This document shows, one piece after another, positions 26,062 through 35,660 of a stretch of 64,000 nt of DNA. A model generated the notes under the pieces. That model was not told the origin of the DNA. It was given only the letters and a program-made list of their open reading frames with translations, and ran no database searches. The position numbers and the translations under genes are program-made. The stretch lies in contig NZ_JAPHPW010000004.1 in the NCBI RefSeq assembly GCF_026241515.1, positions 186,001 to 250,000 on the forward strand, read 5' to 3'. The stretch comes from Vibrio sp. 14G-20 (GTDB taxonomy: Bacteria > Pseudomonadota > Gammaproteobacteria > Enterobacterales > Vibrionaceae). Position 1 is the stretch's first letter, and each line of letters opens with the position of its first letter.

Positions 26062-26679
26062 TCAGAGAACAGGCAGCCCTATCGATTTGACGTTGATAAA
26101 GCTCTGCGCAAACTGAGTAATTTGAATATGAGTTATCGACGCGTTTTCTATCGATAACTTCGAGTACAAACTCGGGTTTTTCCAATCAATATCGAGGCAG
26201 TGCGCTAACAATATGCGAATCACACCACCATGAGTAACCAACAATATATTGTCACTTGGATCGTTCAAAAGTTGCGACCAAGCTTGAGTTACTCTGTCGT
26301 GGAAACCTTGTAAACTTTCTGCACCCGTTAATTGATGATTCGCAGGAGCTTGCCAAAAGGTTTCTAGCATCTCCCACTTATCTTCAAGTTCATCAAATGG
26401 AACACCATCTACTTCACCGAAGTTCATTTCCTGAAAGCCTGTTACAACAGACAAAGGCAAAGACATACGCTGTGCAGACAAGTTCGCGAGGTCACTACAT
26501 CGTCTTAGTGGCGAAGTAACTATGCTCTCAAAGGTAATGTCTTGTGTGACGAGCGCCTCGCCTATCTGTTGTTGAAGATCTGCGTTAACCAACACATCAG
26601 ATAAACCATTGAGTGCAGCTTTCCCTTCAACTTTGCCATGTCTTAGTAAATAGATGTTTTTGGTTGTTCCGTTGACCAT
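26062..26679 (-). CDS. cobC: Alpha-ribazole phosphatase CobC
   Basis: A 205-residue histidine-phosphatase-family enzyme with the catalytic LRHGKV near the N-terminus (His about 14) and VTHGGVIR for the second His. In the B12 pathway it removes phosphate from alpha-ribazole phosphate or adenosylcobalamin phosphate. The name rests on its position as last gene of cobT-cobS-cobU-cobC, 9 bp after cobU; by sequence alone it could be a general phosphoglycerate-mutase-like phosphatase. Confidence 0.87.
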   Translation of the reverse strand: MVNGTTKNIYLLRHGKVEGKAALNGLSDVLVNADLQQQIGEALVTQDITFESIVTSPLRRCSDLANLSAQRMSLPLSVVTGFQEMNFGEVDGVPFDELEDKWEMLETFWQAPANHQLTGAESLQGFHDRVTQAWSQLLNDPSDNILLVTHGGVIRILLAHCLDIDWKNPSLYSKLSIENASITHIQITQFAQSFINVKSIGLPVL

Positions 26680-26688
26680 GAGTTAGAC

Positions 26689-27309
26689 CTAGCCTTGAGT
26701 ATCAAGCGAATGATTAGATGGTTTTAAGTGCAGTGGCAATCCGGCAGCTATCAACGTAACTCGTTTGACAACGCGAGCCAATGCTTGGTTCATTCGCCCA
26801 GCATTGTCGACAAACAAGCGCGACACTTTACCCAGTGGCACCACACCTAAACCGACTTCGTTAGACACCATGATAATTTGCGCCGGACTTTGTTCGACGC
26901 TGTTGACCAATACTTCAACCGCGGCTTCAACCTGTTCATTGGTTGCGTCATCACCCAATTCAAAGATGATGTTGTTCAGCCACAAGGTTAGGCAATCAAT
27001 CAGTACCACATCATCTTGGTTAAACAACTGCAGTTTCGTGGCTAACTCGACAGGCACTTCGTGCCCAATCCATTGCTCACCGCGACATTCTTTATGATGG
27101 GCGATACGCTCACGCATTTCATCGTCTAGATAGGTAGCGGTCGCAATGTAATGCAAACGTCCATTTGAACATGCAACAAGCGCACATAATGCTTGTTGCT
27201 CTGCAAAACTCGACTTACCAGAACGAGCCCCACCCAATACCAAATGGCTGTTTCGCTGACTTGCTTGATTAATTTGATTAGCTTGAATAGTTTGATTCGT
27301 GTTTTTCAT
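26689..27309 (-). CDS. cobU: Adenosylcobinamide kinase / guanylyltransferase CobU
   Basis: Bifunctional enzyme that phosphorylates adenosylcobinamide and then transfers GMP to it. The 206-residue protein has the P-loop GGARSGKS at 26-33 and the conserved SNEVGLG motif. The guanylylated His lies in the conserved RERIAHHK-type segment. The N-terminal 20 residues are an unusual Asn/Gln-rich extension with repeated NQ pairs. It lies 9 bp after cobS. Confidence 0.92.
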   Translation of the reverse strand: MKNTNQTIQANQINQASQRNSHLVLGGARSGKSSFAEQQALCALVACSNGRLHYIATATYLDDEMRERIAHHKECRGEQWIGHEVPVELATKLQLFNQDDVVLIDCLTLWLNNIIFELGDDATNEQVEAAVEVLVNSVEQSPAQIIMVSNEVGLGVVPLGKVSRLFVDNAGRMNQALARVVKRVTLIAAGLPLHLKPSNHSLDTQG

Positions 27310-27318
27310 AGGAGACCG

Positions 27319-28125
27319 TTATAGAAAGCCATTGTAAAAAGCAGTTATGAATACAAGGTAAATCAGTAACTCCATCAACTGTTGAGCAGCCCCCAAGCAG
27401 TCGCCAGTAAAGCCACCAATTAGAGCCATTAACCACTTTTTGAAACCAGTTCTGAACAGATAGGCGACGACAGATAAAACCAAAGCGAATTCAAGCCCAA
27501 ACCACAGGCTAGGCAGCACGCCTACAAGCAATAAGAAGACAAGTTCGCCTTTGGTTTGCTTGTTAGCCAATGGCTTACTTTTACTTGTGTCCAAATCGCT
27601 AACATAAGGCATGTCGTAAATCAGCGATGCAGCAATCGCGCGGCTAAAGGTATAACTGGACACGATAACCATAAACAGTCCGGTCATGCTTATGAGTTCA
27701 TTCAATAAAACCCACTTGCCGAGCAGAGCCATAACCAGTGCAGACGCGCCATAAGTACCGATTCGACTGTCTTTCATGATGGTCAAGCGGCGTTCTAGAG
27801 TCATGCCGCCACCAATACCATCGGCCATATCGGTCAAGCCGTCTTCATGGAATGCACCAGTGAGCATCAGGCTAAAACTCATCATCAAAAAGATCGCCAC
27901 CGCACTCGGCAGTACCGCATCAAGTAGCAAAAACACACCGCCACACAGAACACCCAGTAACAAACCAACCAGTGAAAAGTAACGCCCAGAACGGTTCATT
28001 CGCTCTGATGAATAGGGCGTGTTCTTCGGCATTGGTAAGCGAGAAAAGAACCCCATCGCCAGCGCAAACAGCTCCCACTGATAAGTAACTCGATCTTTCA
28101 ACGATCTTTCTGGTGCATCACTCAT
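27319..28125 (-). CDS. cobS: Adenosylcobinamide-GDP ribazoletransferase CobS
   Basis: The membrane-bound cobalamin synthase joining adenosylcobinamide-GDP to alpha-ribazole (phosphate). The 268-residue protein has multiple membrane helices and the Asp-rich catalytic motif EDGLTDMADGIGGG. Its ATG shares one base with the cobT stop (TAATG), so translation is coupled. Confidence 0.93.
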   Translation of the reverse strand: MSDAPERSLKDRVTYQWELFALAMGFFSRLPMPKNTPYSSERMNRSGRYFSLVGLLLGVLCGGVFLLLDAVLPSAVAIFLMMSFSLMLTGAFHEDGLTDMADGIGGGMTLERRLTIMKDSRIGTYGASALVMALLGKWVLLNELISMTGLFMVIVSSYTFSRAIAASLIYDMPYVSDLDTSKSKPLANKQTKGELVFLLLVGVLPSLWFGLEFALVLSVVAYLFRTGFKKWLMALIGGFTGDCLGAAQQLMELLIYLVFITAFYNGFL

Positions 28126-29189
28126 TAAACCGTGACTCCAGCACTTTCGAAGCTCGCCATGTTGTTATAGAACTCGGCTGCCGCACGAATAATTGACATT
28201 GCGAGAGCAGCACCTGTGCCCTCGCCCAATCTCAATCCAAGATCGAGCAGTGGCTCAGCGTCTAGCAGCTCTAACAGAATTTTGTGCCCTGACTCTTCAG
28301 AGCGATGTGCGAAGATCATATAGTCTCGGCAACTCGGTTCAATTAGGGTTGCGACATACGCCGCAACTGACACGATAAAACCATCGACCAATACTGGGGT
28401 TTTGTTTTGATAAGCGCCTAGGAAAGCGCCTACCATTTGAACGATTTCATAACCACCAACTTGTGCTAGTACCTCTTTGATATCTTTAAGATCTGTAAGC
28501 TCTTTGACTTCTTTAGGGTCTAAACCTTTGCAACGCGCAACACCTTGCTCAACCACAGCTACTTTTCGCGCAAGTTGTTCATTGTTGATGCCTGTTCCTA
28601 GGCCAACACACTCATCTGCAGACCGATTCGATAATGAACTTAAGATAGCTGATGCGCTGCTGGTATTTCCTATACCCATTTCACCAAACATGATGATATT
28701 GGTGCCATTCGAAATGGTTCTAGATACAAGCTCAGTGCCCAGTTCAATCCCGCGTTCCACCGTTTCTAAACTCATTGCCGCTTCATTGGCAAAGTTATTG
28801 GTTCGCGTACCCAAACGCTGAGAGATCAACATGTCACTGTCTGATTCAACAGGCAACAATATCCCCGTGTCGACTACCGTGATATCGATATTATTCACCG
28901 CACAGAAGCAATTGATCGCCGCGCCACCGCTTAAGAAGTTCAACACCATCTGTTGTGTTACCGCGCTTGGAGCAATACTCACGCCTTCGTCAGCAATACC
29001 ATGGTCGCCAGCAAAAATGATGATACTTGGCCTATTCAATTCGATGTGTTCAACCGCAGCTTCCTTGCCTTGGCTCTGAATCAATGCCAGTTGATGTGCG
29101 ACTTTTTCGAGTAAACCAAGCGCACCGAGTGGCTTGGTTTTTTGGTCAATTCGGTGTTGGATGCACTGCGAGTATTGGGTATCTAACAT
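28125..29189 (-). CDS. cobT: Nicotinate-nucleotide--dimethylbenzimidazole phosphoribosyltransferase CobT
   Basis: Makes alpha-ribazole phosphate from nicotinate mononucleotide and dimethylbenzimidazole. The 354-residue protein has the family blocks [26 protein letters not shown] and [11 protein letters not shown], the last including the catalytic Glu. It leads the cobTSUC block for lower-ligand assembly and cobinamide salvage. No genes for corrin-ring synthesis are present in the window. I saw no B12-box riboswitch upstream. Confidence 0.94.
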   Translation of the reverse strand: MLDTQYSQCIQHRIDQKTKPLGALGLLEKVAHQLALIQSQGKEAAVEHIELNRPSIIIFAGDHGIADEGVSIAPSAVTQQMVLNFLSGGAAINCFCAVNNIDITVVDTGILLPVESDSDMLISQRLGTRTNNFANEAAMSLETVERGIELGTELVSRTISNGTNIIMFGEMGIGNTSSASAILSSLSNRSADECVGLGTGINNEQLARKVAVVEQGVARCKGLDPKEVKELTDLKDIKEVLAQVGGYEIVQMVGAFLGAYQNKTPVLVDGFIVSVAAYVATLIEPSCRDYMIFAHRSEESGHKILLELLDAEPLLDLGLRLGEGTGAALAMSIIRAAAEFYNNMASFESAGVTV

Positions 29190-29233
29190 AGTTTTTAAAA
29201 ACGCTTATTCTGGGTACGTTGATTTAGGGACTG

Positions 29234-29845
29234 CTACTTAGGGCGTGCGACAGAAAACACATTGGAAAGCGTCGCGTATTCACCACCACCAAGTCGAGAC
29301 AGTGGGTCCAATGCCAACGCATCAATCTTAAGACGTTCACTCTCTTTGTCGATCACGTCTTCGGAAATGTACACGGTTTCGACTTGAGCAAAGATGAGGC
29401 TTTGTGGCACCTCTCCAACCTCTTTTACTTCGTACAAGGTGCAGCCAAAAGCGACTGCGCACTCTTTCACTCTCGGTAAAGAAAAGCCTTCAAATTCAAC
29501 CAGCTCAATATTATTCGCGGTGACTTCCGAATCACCATGTTCAAGGGTAGCTGCTGTCGCTGTCATTGTTTCTGCAGAACTTGAAGAAGCAATGTGAATC
29601 ACTAGCTTACCCGTTTCTAAGGCATTACGAGTGGTATCTTTGATTTCGCCGGACGGCTTCTTCCCAACCGATAACATCAGTAGCGGTGGATTACTGGAAA
29701 CAGGCGTGAAATAAGAGAAAGGCGCTAGGTTGTACTCTTGTTCAGAAGATTCCGTTAATGCCCACGCAATCGGGCGAGGAACAACGGTTTGTGTCATCAG
29801 GTGATAAATCTGAGTGGGAGCAAGAGTATCAAGCTTGAGGTTCAT
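29234..29845 (-). CDS. Flavin reductase-like FMN-binding protein
   Basis: A 203-residue split-barrel flavoprotein: PRPIAWA near residue 24 and NLAPFSYFTPVSSNPPLLML, the FMN-binding core of the flavin reductase-like family. Such proteins pass electrons from NAD(P)H to flavin or bind FMN as an oxidoreductase. It precedes cobT by 44 bp on the same strand, and could be in the cob operon. Reduced flavin is a plausible reductant for cobalt chemistry, but that link is inference. Confidence 0.8.
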   Translation of the reverse strand: MNLKLDTLAPTQIYHLMTQTVVPRPIAWALTESSEQEYNLAPFSYFTPVSSNPPLLMLSVGKKPSGEIKDTTRNALETGKLVIHIASSSSAETMTATAATLEHGDSEVTANNIELVEFEGFSLPRVKECAVAFGCTLYEVKEVGEVPQSLIFAQVETVYISEDVIDKESERLKIDALALDPLSRLGGGEYATLSNVFSVARPK

Positions 29846-30240
29846 AGCACGTCCTTGGTCTATGTGAATTACGACTCAGTTTACGTGTTAAGCAAGGCTG
29901 TATCTATGGCTATGTGGTAGAAACCGCAGAGAGTGTTCTTAATTTGAGCAGTCCAAGGCCACTTTTTCTCAAATTGAGAATCAAAAAGACAACATGGTTT
30001 GGGCCAAACACCACCAACACCAAAAATCAATCACTTACGTTTTGGCATCGATTATGCTTTATGTAACTTACTAACCTCTCCTTAGTGAGTTAAGCAAAAA
30101 GCTTTTCAATCTCTCTCAATTGATAAGTTAGAGTTAAAGTAAGTTGAGCAACATCGTAAAAATAAAGTGACTGCCATCACTTAGCTACAAAGAGTCGACT
30201 ACAAGAAACAAAGCAAAGAAACTAAGATTTAGGAGGTGTA

Positions 30241-30330
30241 ATGATTCCAAACTCAAGTAAAAGAAAACCTAATAAATCCGGTAAGAAAGCTAGCAAAAAG
30301 GTAAGGAAAATCCCACTATCCTTCACCTAA
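30241..30330 (+). CDS. 29-residue highly basic peptide
   Basis: An ATG frame of 29 codons with a near-perfect Shine-Dalgarno (AGGAGGTG, two bases before the start) encodes a peptide with eleven Lys/Arg, four Ser-Lys pairs and a short hydrophobic tail (IPLSFT). It ends at TAA at 30328-30330 and a strong terminator follows 16 bp later, so the transcription unit is complete. No relative is known to me. The long gap on its left (29846-30240) holds its presumed promoter and nothing else that I can support. Confidence 0.6.
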   Translation: MIPNSSKRKPNKSGKKASKKVRKIPLSFT

Positions 30331-30346
30331 TAAGTTGTAAATAAAG

Positions 30347-30378
30347 TAACAAAGCCCGTCGCCCAACGGGCTTTGTTA
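30347..30378 (+). terminator. Rho-independent terminator
   Basis: A 13-bp perfect stem (TAACAAAGCCCGT, 30347-30359, with 30366-30378) and CGCCCA loop follows the 29-residue peptide gene. Confidence 0.88.
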
Positions 30379-30546
30379 TATTTAAAGCCTAACTTAAATT
30401 TCAAACCAAACGAAATCACCTCTTTTTCCATAAACCGGAGCCCGCCCCCTAAGCTACTGATTACTCGTTCAACAAATTTTTATTCGCTTAAAATTCAAAC
30501 ACTGTTTATATTAAACAAGCACTTGTGCAGTGAATAAGGGATTAGA

Positions 30547-31242
30547 ATGAGCATTTCTGGAGACAAAACATCGGTCGTGGTGGCCGGTGCAACAGGGCTA
30601 ATTGGTCATCATGTGATGAAGTTGCTCATCGATGAACCAGCGGTTGATCATATCTATGCCCTATCCCGAAGAGCATTAGACTCACAATTTGACTCCACCA
30701 AGCTCCACACTCTTATTCACAGCGACCTGCAAGTTACCAGTTGGGATGACACCAATGCGACGCCTAATCTGGGCGTAATCTGCTTAGGTACGACCAAGAA
30801 AAAAGCAGGATCAAAAGAAGCGCTTCGTAAAATCGATGTGGAACTGGTTAGCCAAGTCGCACAGTCGATGAAGTTTCTTGGAGTTCAACGCGTGGCGGTC
30901 GTTTCTAGCTATGGCGCTTCACTAGATTCCTATTCGCACTACCTAAAGTGCAAGGGGCAAATGGAACAAAATTTAATGCGAATTGGCTTCAAGCAGCTTT
31001 TCATCGCACGTCCTGGTCCGCTGGTGGGTGAACGTGATGAACCAAGAGCTGATGAAAAACTCCTGCAAAGTCTCTTTCCTCTGCTGTCTCCGTTTATGTT
31101 TGGTAAGTTCAAAAATCTTCGACCTATTCAGTCGAAAGACGTAGCCAAAGCAATGTTGTTCCGATTATTCGAAAATAATTTCCAAAATATCGAAATTTAC
31201 TCATCGAGTGACATGCTCAATTTATTAGCAAAATATCGCTAA
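30547..31242 (+). CDS. NAD(P)-binding Rossmann protein, HTATIP2/TIP30-like
   Basis: A 231-residue atypical short-chain dehydrogenase with the nucleotide-binding VVVAGATGLIGHHV at the N-terminus, CLGTTKKKAGS, and SSYGASLDSYSHYLKCKGQME carrying the YxxxK catalytic pair. It resembles the HTATIP2/TIP30 group. Bacterial members have no settled substrate. Single gene. Confidence 0.82.
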   Translation: MSISGDKTSVVVAGATGLIGHHVMKLLIDEPAVDHIYALSRRALDSQFDSTKLHTLIHSDLQVTSWDDTNATPNLGVICLGTTKKKAGSKEALRKIDVELVSQVAQSMKFLGVQRVAVVSSYGASLDSYSHYLKCKGQMEQNLMRIGFKQLFIARPGPLVGERDEPRADEKLLQSLFPLLSPFMFGKFKNLRPIQSKDVAKAMLFRLFENNFQNIEIYSSSDMLNLLAKYR

Positions 31243-31353
31243 AAAGCTCACCTATTCATCACAATGTTGAATATCCACCCATCCTATTGAGTGGATATTA
31301 CTAATCGTTCTATTAAATTACTTTTCCTTATTTTACGTTTTATTACAGGTCGC

Positions 31354-31370
31354 TACTGTAGCTAACAGTA
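31354..31370. promoter_or_regulatory. Inverted repeat upstream of the cystine carrier gene
   Basis: TACTGT-N5-ACAGTA centred about 65 bp before the ATG of the carrier gene. The position and symmetry fit an operator for a dimeric regulator; I cannot name the protein. Confidence 0.35.
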
Positions 31371-31427
31371 TTTGCGCCCATATATCTAATCGCGCTATCG
31401 ATATAAAGAAATTCATAAGGAAAACAA

Positions 31428-32801
31428 ATGTCATTTTCAGCTATCGCTGCCTTAGCGGTATTCACTGGTATCCTCTTCTTTCTCTACGGACAGCAGAAAA
31501 AAGAAAACACTCTTTCTCGCCTCGTTCTATTAGGTTTGGTTTTTGGTAGTGCTTTCGGATTAGGCTTACAGCTGCTACTGGGTGAAGGCAACCCGGCCAT
31601 CAAAGAAACGTTGGATTGGGTAAATGTTGTTGGCAGTGGCTATGTTGGCCTACTAAAAATGGTGATTATGCCATTAGTATTGGTTTCAATGATTGCGGCA
31701 GTGGTGAAGCTTGAGAAAGGTGGGTCACTGGGCAAGATTTCTGGTATCACTATTTCTGTACTGCTAGCAACAACCGCTATTTCTGCGATTGTTGGTATCG
31801 TTGTGACTCAAGCATTCGGCTTATCTGCTGAAGGTTTAACAGAAGGTGCTCGCGAAACAGCACGTATCGCAACACTTGAAAGCCGCATAGGTAGCGTTTC
31901 AGACCTAACAATTCCACAAATGCTGGTCAGCTTTATTCCGACTAACCCATTTGCAGACCTAACGGGCGCTCGCTCTACGTCTATCATCGCAGTGGTTATC
32001 TTTGGTGTGCTAACGGGTATTGCTGCTCGTAAAGTGATGGCAGAGAAAGAAGAACTAGAATCTCCAATCCGTACGTTCGTTGAAGCGGCACAATCTATCG
32101 TTATGCGCTTAGTTAAGATGATCATGGCACTAACGCCATACGGCATCGCAGCGTTAATGGCGAAGGTAGTTGCAACATCAAGTGCCTCAGACATCCTAAG
32201 CTTACTGGGTTTCATCGTTGCATCTTACGTTGCGATTCTACTGATGTTCGTTGTACACGGTGTGTTGGTTTCTTTTGTTGGTGTAAACCCGAAAGAATAC
32301 TTCCAAAAAATCTGGCCAGTGCTGACGTTCGCTTTCACGTCTCGTAGTTCTGCAGCAACGATTCCACTGAACGTTGAAGCTCAAATCACTAAGCTAAACG
32401 TGCCACCAGCGATTGCTAACCTGTCTGCCTCTTTCGGTGCGACGATTGGTCAAAACGGTTGTGCGGGTATCTACCCTGCAATGCTAGCAGTCATGGTTGC
32501 GCCTACGGTTGGCATCGACCCAATGGACATTAACTTCATTCTGTCTCTGATTGCCATTATCACAGTGAGCTCATTCGGTATTGCTGGCGTAGGTGGCGGT
32601 GCAACATTCGCGGCGCTTATCGTACTTCCTGCTATGGGTCTTCCTGTAACGATTGCGGCACTGCTTATCTCTATCGAGCCACTTATCGATATGGCACGTA
32701 CAGCGCTTAACGTATCTGGTGCAATGACAGCCGGTACCATCACAAGCCGCCTATTGGGTAAGAAAGACAAGCAACAAGATCTGGAACAAGCGAACGCTTA
32801 A
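31428..32801 (+). CDS. tcyP: L-cystine/dicarboxylate:cation symporter, TcyP-like
   Basis: A 457-residue DAACS-family symporter with the re-entrant-loop motifs TSRSSAATIPLN (HP1) and GIAGVGGGATFAALIVLPAM (HP2), and a QNGCAG sodium-site segment. The length and the opening (short helix then QQKKENTLSR) match the TcyP/YdjN L-cystine carriers better than GltP or DctA. Imports cystine with H+ or Na+. GGA precedes the ATG. Own terminator downstream. Confidence 0.82.
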   Translation: MSFSAIAALAVFTGILFFLYGQQKKENTLSRLVLLGLVFGSAFGLGLQLLLGEGNPAIKETLDWVNVVGSGYVGLLKMVIMPLVLVSMIAAVVKLEKGGSLGKISGITISVLLATTAISAIVGIVVTQAFGLSAEGLTEGARETARIATLESRIGSVSDLTIPQMLVSFIPTNPFADLTGARSTSIIAVVIFGVLTGIAARKVMAEKEELESPIRTFVEAAQSIVMRLVKMIMALTPYGIAALMAKVVATSSASDILSLLGFIVASYVAILLMFVVHGVLVSFVGVNPKEYFQKIWPVLTFAFTSRSSAATIPLNVEAQITKLNVPPAIANLSASFGATIGQNGCAGIYPAMLAVMVAPTVGIDPMDINFILSLIAIITVSSFGIAGVGGGATFAALIVLPAMGLPVTIAALLISIEPLIDMARTALNVSGAMTAGTITSRLLGKKDKQQDLEQANA

Positions 32802-32840
32802 TGGATTCGATTGATTCAAGCACTTGAATCTCGTTAAACA

Positions 32841-32872
32841 AAAAACCGATGCACATGCATCGGTTTTTTATT
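32841..32872 (+). terminator. Rho-independent terminator
   Basis: CCGATGC (32846-32852) pairs with GCATCGG (32857-32863) across a 4-nt loop, with flanking A5 and T6 runs, 40 bp after the cystine carrier gene. Confidence 0.88.
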
Positions 32873-32912
32873 ATCTGTTACTTCTAACTTCCATTACTTC
32901 ACAAGCAACAGC

Positions 32913-33311
32913 TTAGAACACAAGTTGAATCACTTTCTCAGCAAGTGCTTCATCGTCCTCTTCACTCAATCCGCTGATACCAATAGCGCCAATCACCTGC
33001 CCCTTTAACTCAATGGGAACACCGCCTTTAAAGCCAGTGATCTTAGGGTCAGTCCAGTAACTTAAGTCTTTACCAGTTTCTTTTGCCCAAGCCCCTAAGT
33101 TACCACTTGGCTGTTTGTCTCTTGCAGACGTATAAGCTTTGTTCTGTGCTAGCAATCCGGCTTGAACACTCACATTATCCATGCGAATAAACGCCAGTAA
33201 CTCACCGTGCGTATCACACACGCTCACTGCGATTGCATGTTGATTATGCTCAGCAATGTCGAGAGCGTTAGACACCAATTGTTGTGCGATCTTTTGATTC
33301 AACATTCTCAT
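32913..33311 (-). CDS. GlcG/HbpS-family protein
   Basis: A 132-residue GlcG/HbpS-fold protein: VSVCDTHGELLAFIRMD strand, SARDKQPSG, GFKGGVPI and the C-terminal GAIGISGLSEEDDEALAE that is diagnostic of the family. Members bind haem, cobalamin or small ligands, or act as accessory proteins for oxidoreductases. No signal peptide. It starts 3 bp after the aldo/keto reductase stop, so the two are an operon, and a redox-partner role is likely. Confidence 0.85.
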   Translation of the reverse strand: MRMLNQKIAQQLVSNALDIAEHNQHAIAVSVCDTHGELLAFIRMDNVSVQAGLLAQNKAYTSARDKQPSGNLGAWAKETGKDLSYWTDPKITGFKGGVPIELKGQVIGAIGISGLSEEDDEALAEKVIQLVF

Positions 33312-33314
33312 TCC

Positions 33315-34325
33315 TTAAGGCAGCGCTTGACCACGTGAATACACGTATAAGTTGTACCACTCTTCACGCGACAGATTTATCTGAGTCGCGACTGCCGAAG
33401 CTTTGATTCGTTCTAGGTTAGTCGTACCAATAGCAGGCTGAATACTTGAGGGATGACGAAGCAAAAATGCCAACACAATCGCTTCACTTTCTACGCCATA
33501 TTGGTTCGCTAACTGAGCTACGTAATGCGCGGTCTTTTTCACGTTGTCATGTTCTGAATACAAACCTTGCTCAGCAAATCGACCTTGCGCCAAGCAGCCC
33601 CACGCTTGTAATTGAATCCCCTTCATTTGGCAATGCTCAAGTGTACCTGCAGCAAAATCAGATTGATGGTGACCTTGCGAATTGATCATCACACCATCAT
33701 TCAACCAATCCAGTTTAGCTAAACTCATCTCAATTTGGTTTGCGACAATGGGTTGCCCGAGCGCAGATTGCAGGTACTGAATTTGGTGGCTGTTCATGTT
33801 AGAGACACCGAAGAAATCGACCTTTCCCTGAGCTTTCAGGTTCTCAAGCGTTCTTGCCAACTCATCGAGTTCCATGAGCGGATCAGGGCGATGCAAAAGC
33901 AACACGTCGAGCTTTTCTGTATTCAATCGGTTGAGAATACCGCCTACCGATTGGCTTACCCAATCTGCCGAGAAATCATAGCGACCAACATTGCCCTCGC
34001 CTTCAAAACGAATACCACATTTAGATTGAATGAATATCTGATCACGTAATTCAGGGGCTTGTTGCAGTGCTTGACCAAAAGCTTGCTCTGCTTTGCTGAA
34101 GGTATAAATGTCTGCATGGTCGAACAGATTGATTCCTGACTCTAATGCTGTGTCGATTACGCTGCGTGTTTGCGCTACATCAGCCGCCGTTACTGGATTA
34201 TCATTCCAGCCACCACCTAAGCCCATGCAGCCGTAGGCAACCTGCCCGACATTCGGTAGATAGTTTGATAACGGAATGCTCTTTTTATCATTCGTTTTGT
34301 TTGTAGATTCAATGCTGTTCGTCAT
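33315..34325 (-). CDS. Aldo/keto reductase (YdhF-like)
   Basis: A 336-residue NADPH-dependent reductase with a TIM-barrel fold and the catalytic tetrad in order: Asp and Tyr in FDHADIYTFSKAE, Lys in QSKCGIRF, His in LLLHRPDPL. The C-terminal cofactor region AIGTTNLERI is intact. The order and length fit the YdhF-type subgroup of class 11 AKRs. Substrate unknown. It is divergent from a LysR gene over a 142-bp gap containing TTGTTC/GAACAA half-sites, and overlaps functionally with the downstream GlcG-like gene. Confidence 0.87.
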   Translation of the reverse strand: MTNSIESTNKTNDKKSIPLSNYLPNVGQVAYGCMGLGGGWNDNPVTAADVAQTRSVIDTALESGINLFDHADIYTFSKAEQAFGQALQQAPELRDQIFIQSKCGIRFEGEGNVGRYDFSADWVSQSVGGILNRLNTEKLDVLLLHRPDPLMELDELARTLENLKAQGKVDFFGVSNMNSHQIQYLQSALGQPIVANQIEMSLAKLDWLNDGVMINSQGHHQSDFAAGTLEHCQMKGIQLQAWGCLAQGRFAEQGLYSEHDNVKKTAHYVAQLANQYGVESEAIVLAFLLRHPSSIQPAIGTTNLERIKASAVATQINLSREEWYNLYVYSRGQALP

Positions 34326-34467
34326 ACCTGATCTCGCTTTGAAGATTTGATGCCAATAAATATGCCCCTATCATATTGTTCTTTTTAGAAAACAGAATAT
34401 GCTATTTACGAAATGATTGTTTTATATGACGAACAATGGAACTAACCAGTTTTGAAGGCATACACAC

Positions 34468-35352
34468 ATGAACGAGCACAAGAGAATAGAACGACTGATC
34501 CTATTTGTAGAACTTGCTCAGCAACTTAACTTTACCAAAGCAGCCGAAAAGCTCGGTATCTCTAAGAGCTACCTTTCTGAGCAGATCAAACGTTTAGAGA
34601 ATGATTTACAGTGCCCTCTTTTGGTCAGAACCACGCGCAGTGTTCGTTTAACCCAAGAAGGCGAACGCGCGTTACAACAAGGTTTAACGATTCGTTCTCA
34701 AGTGTTGCAGCTCGAGCGCAGTGTTTCGGAACAACACGACATCGTAAAAGGTCTATTGCGTCTCACCGCGCCAAAGATGTTTACTGAGGTATATCTATTC
34801 GATATCTGCCAACAGTTTAGGCAGCAATATCCAGAGATCCGTTTTGAGATAAATAGCAGCTACACCAACTTTAATCTCAACCAAGACGATATCGATATCG
34901 CGTTTCGCGCCACCAATACCCCACCGGACAACATGGTGGCGAAACATTTGATTAGCTATCAGCATGATTTAGTCGCAACGCCCGGTTATCTTGATCAATT
35001 TGGTCGTCCAACCAATGTGAGTGACTTAAGTGATCATCAATGCTTAGCAACGCTACATCAAACCGAGTGGCCTTTAAAGTCTGCAAATATTGATGTGTCC
35101 GGTTGGCTTTCAAGTAATGACAATCACTTACTTAAGCAACAAGCCATGGTAGGAAGCGGTATTATTCGTATTGCGAGTTACTACGTTGCGAAAGAGGTTG
35201 AGCTTGGAGAGTTAGAGCGAGTGCTGCCTAATGAATGTCTGCCACAAGGCAATAGTATTTACCTGTTCTATCCGCAAGTTATTTATCCGGCAAAGAAACA
35301 CCAAGTGTTCGTTAAATTTGTTCAGAATTACTTTGAAAGCTTAAGTCGATAA
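34468..35352 (+). CDS. LysR-family transcriptional regulator
   Basis: A 294-residue LysR regulator with N-terminal HTH (NFTKAAEKLGISKSYLSEQIKRLE), and an effector domain of the CrgA/DmlR type (LLRLTAPKMF, DDIDIAFR). It is divergent from the aldo/keto reductase-GlcG operon and is the likely controller of it. The 308-bp stretch after it shows only a GTTATACCAG word like that near 8113, and no gene. Confidence 0.9.
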   Translation: MNEHKRIERLILFVELAQQLNFTKAAEKLGISKSYLSEQIKRLENDLQCPLLVRTTRSVRLTQEGERALQQGLTIRSQVLQLERSVSEQHDIVKGLLRLTAPKMFTEVYLFDICQQFRQQYPEIRFEINSSYTNFNLNQDDIDIAFRATNTPPDNMVAKHLISYQHDLVATPGYLDQFGRPTNVSDLSDHQCLATLHQTEWPLKSANIDVSGWLSSNDNHLLKQQAMVGSGIIRIASYYVAKEVELGELERVLPNECLPQGNSIYLFYPQVIYPAKKHQVFVKFVQNYFESLSR

Positions 35353-35660
35353 AATGATGCACAGCTCACTAGGGCTTGTTGGTTTCATCTGGCCAACATA
35401 TTCGTCGTAGCGAGCTCTACTTCAACCTCTTCGGCTGAATGTTATACCAGTGAAAGCCGACTATATGGCCGATCCACTTTCAAGCCTACTCGTCCTAGTT
35501 CGTTTTATTTTTTCTTGCTCTTACATTTACATTAATACCTAAATATTCACTCTACGAATCGTTTTTTATTGACTTAAAAATGAAATCATAACGACACACT
35601 AATTTGCGTAACCTAGGGTGCAAATAGGCAATCATATTACAGTGCCTATCAGGAGGATGT

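Noticed and set aside
29995..30075. 26-codon ATG frame
   Set aside because: No convincing ribosome site and no terminator; probably part of the leader upstream of the 29-residue peptide gene.
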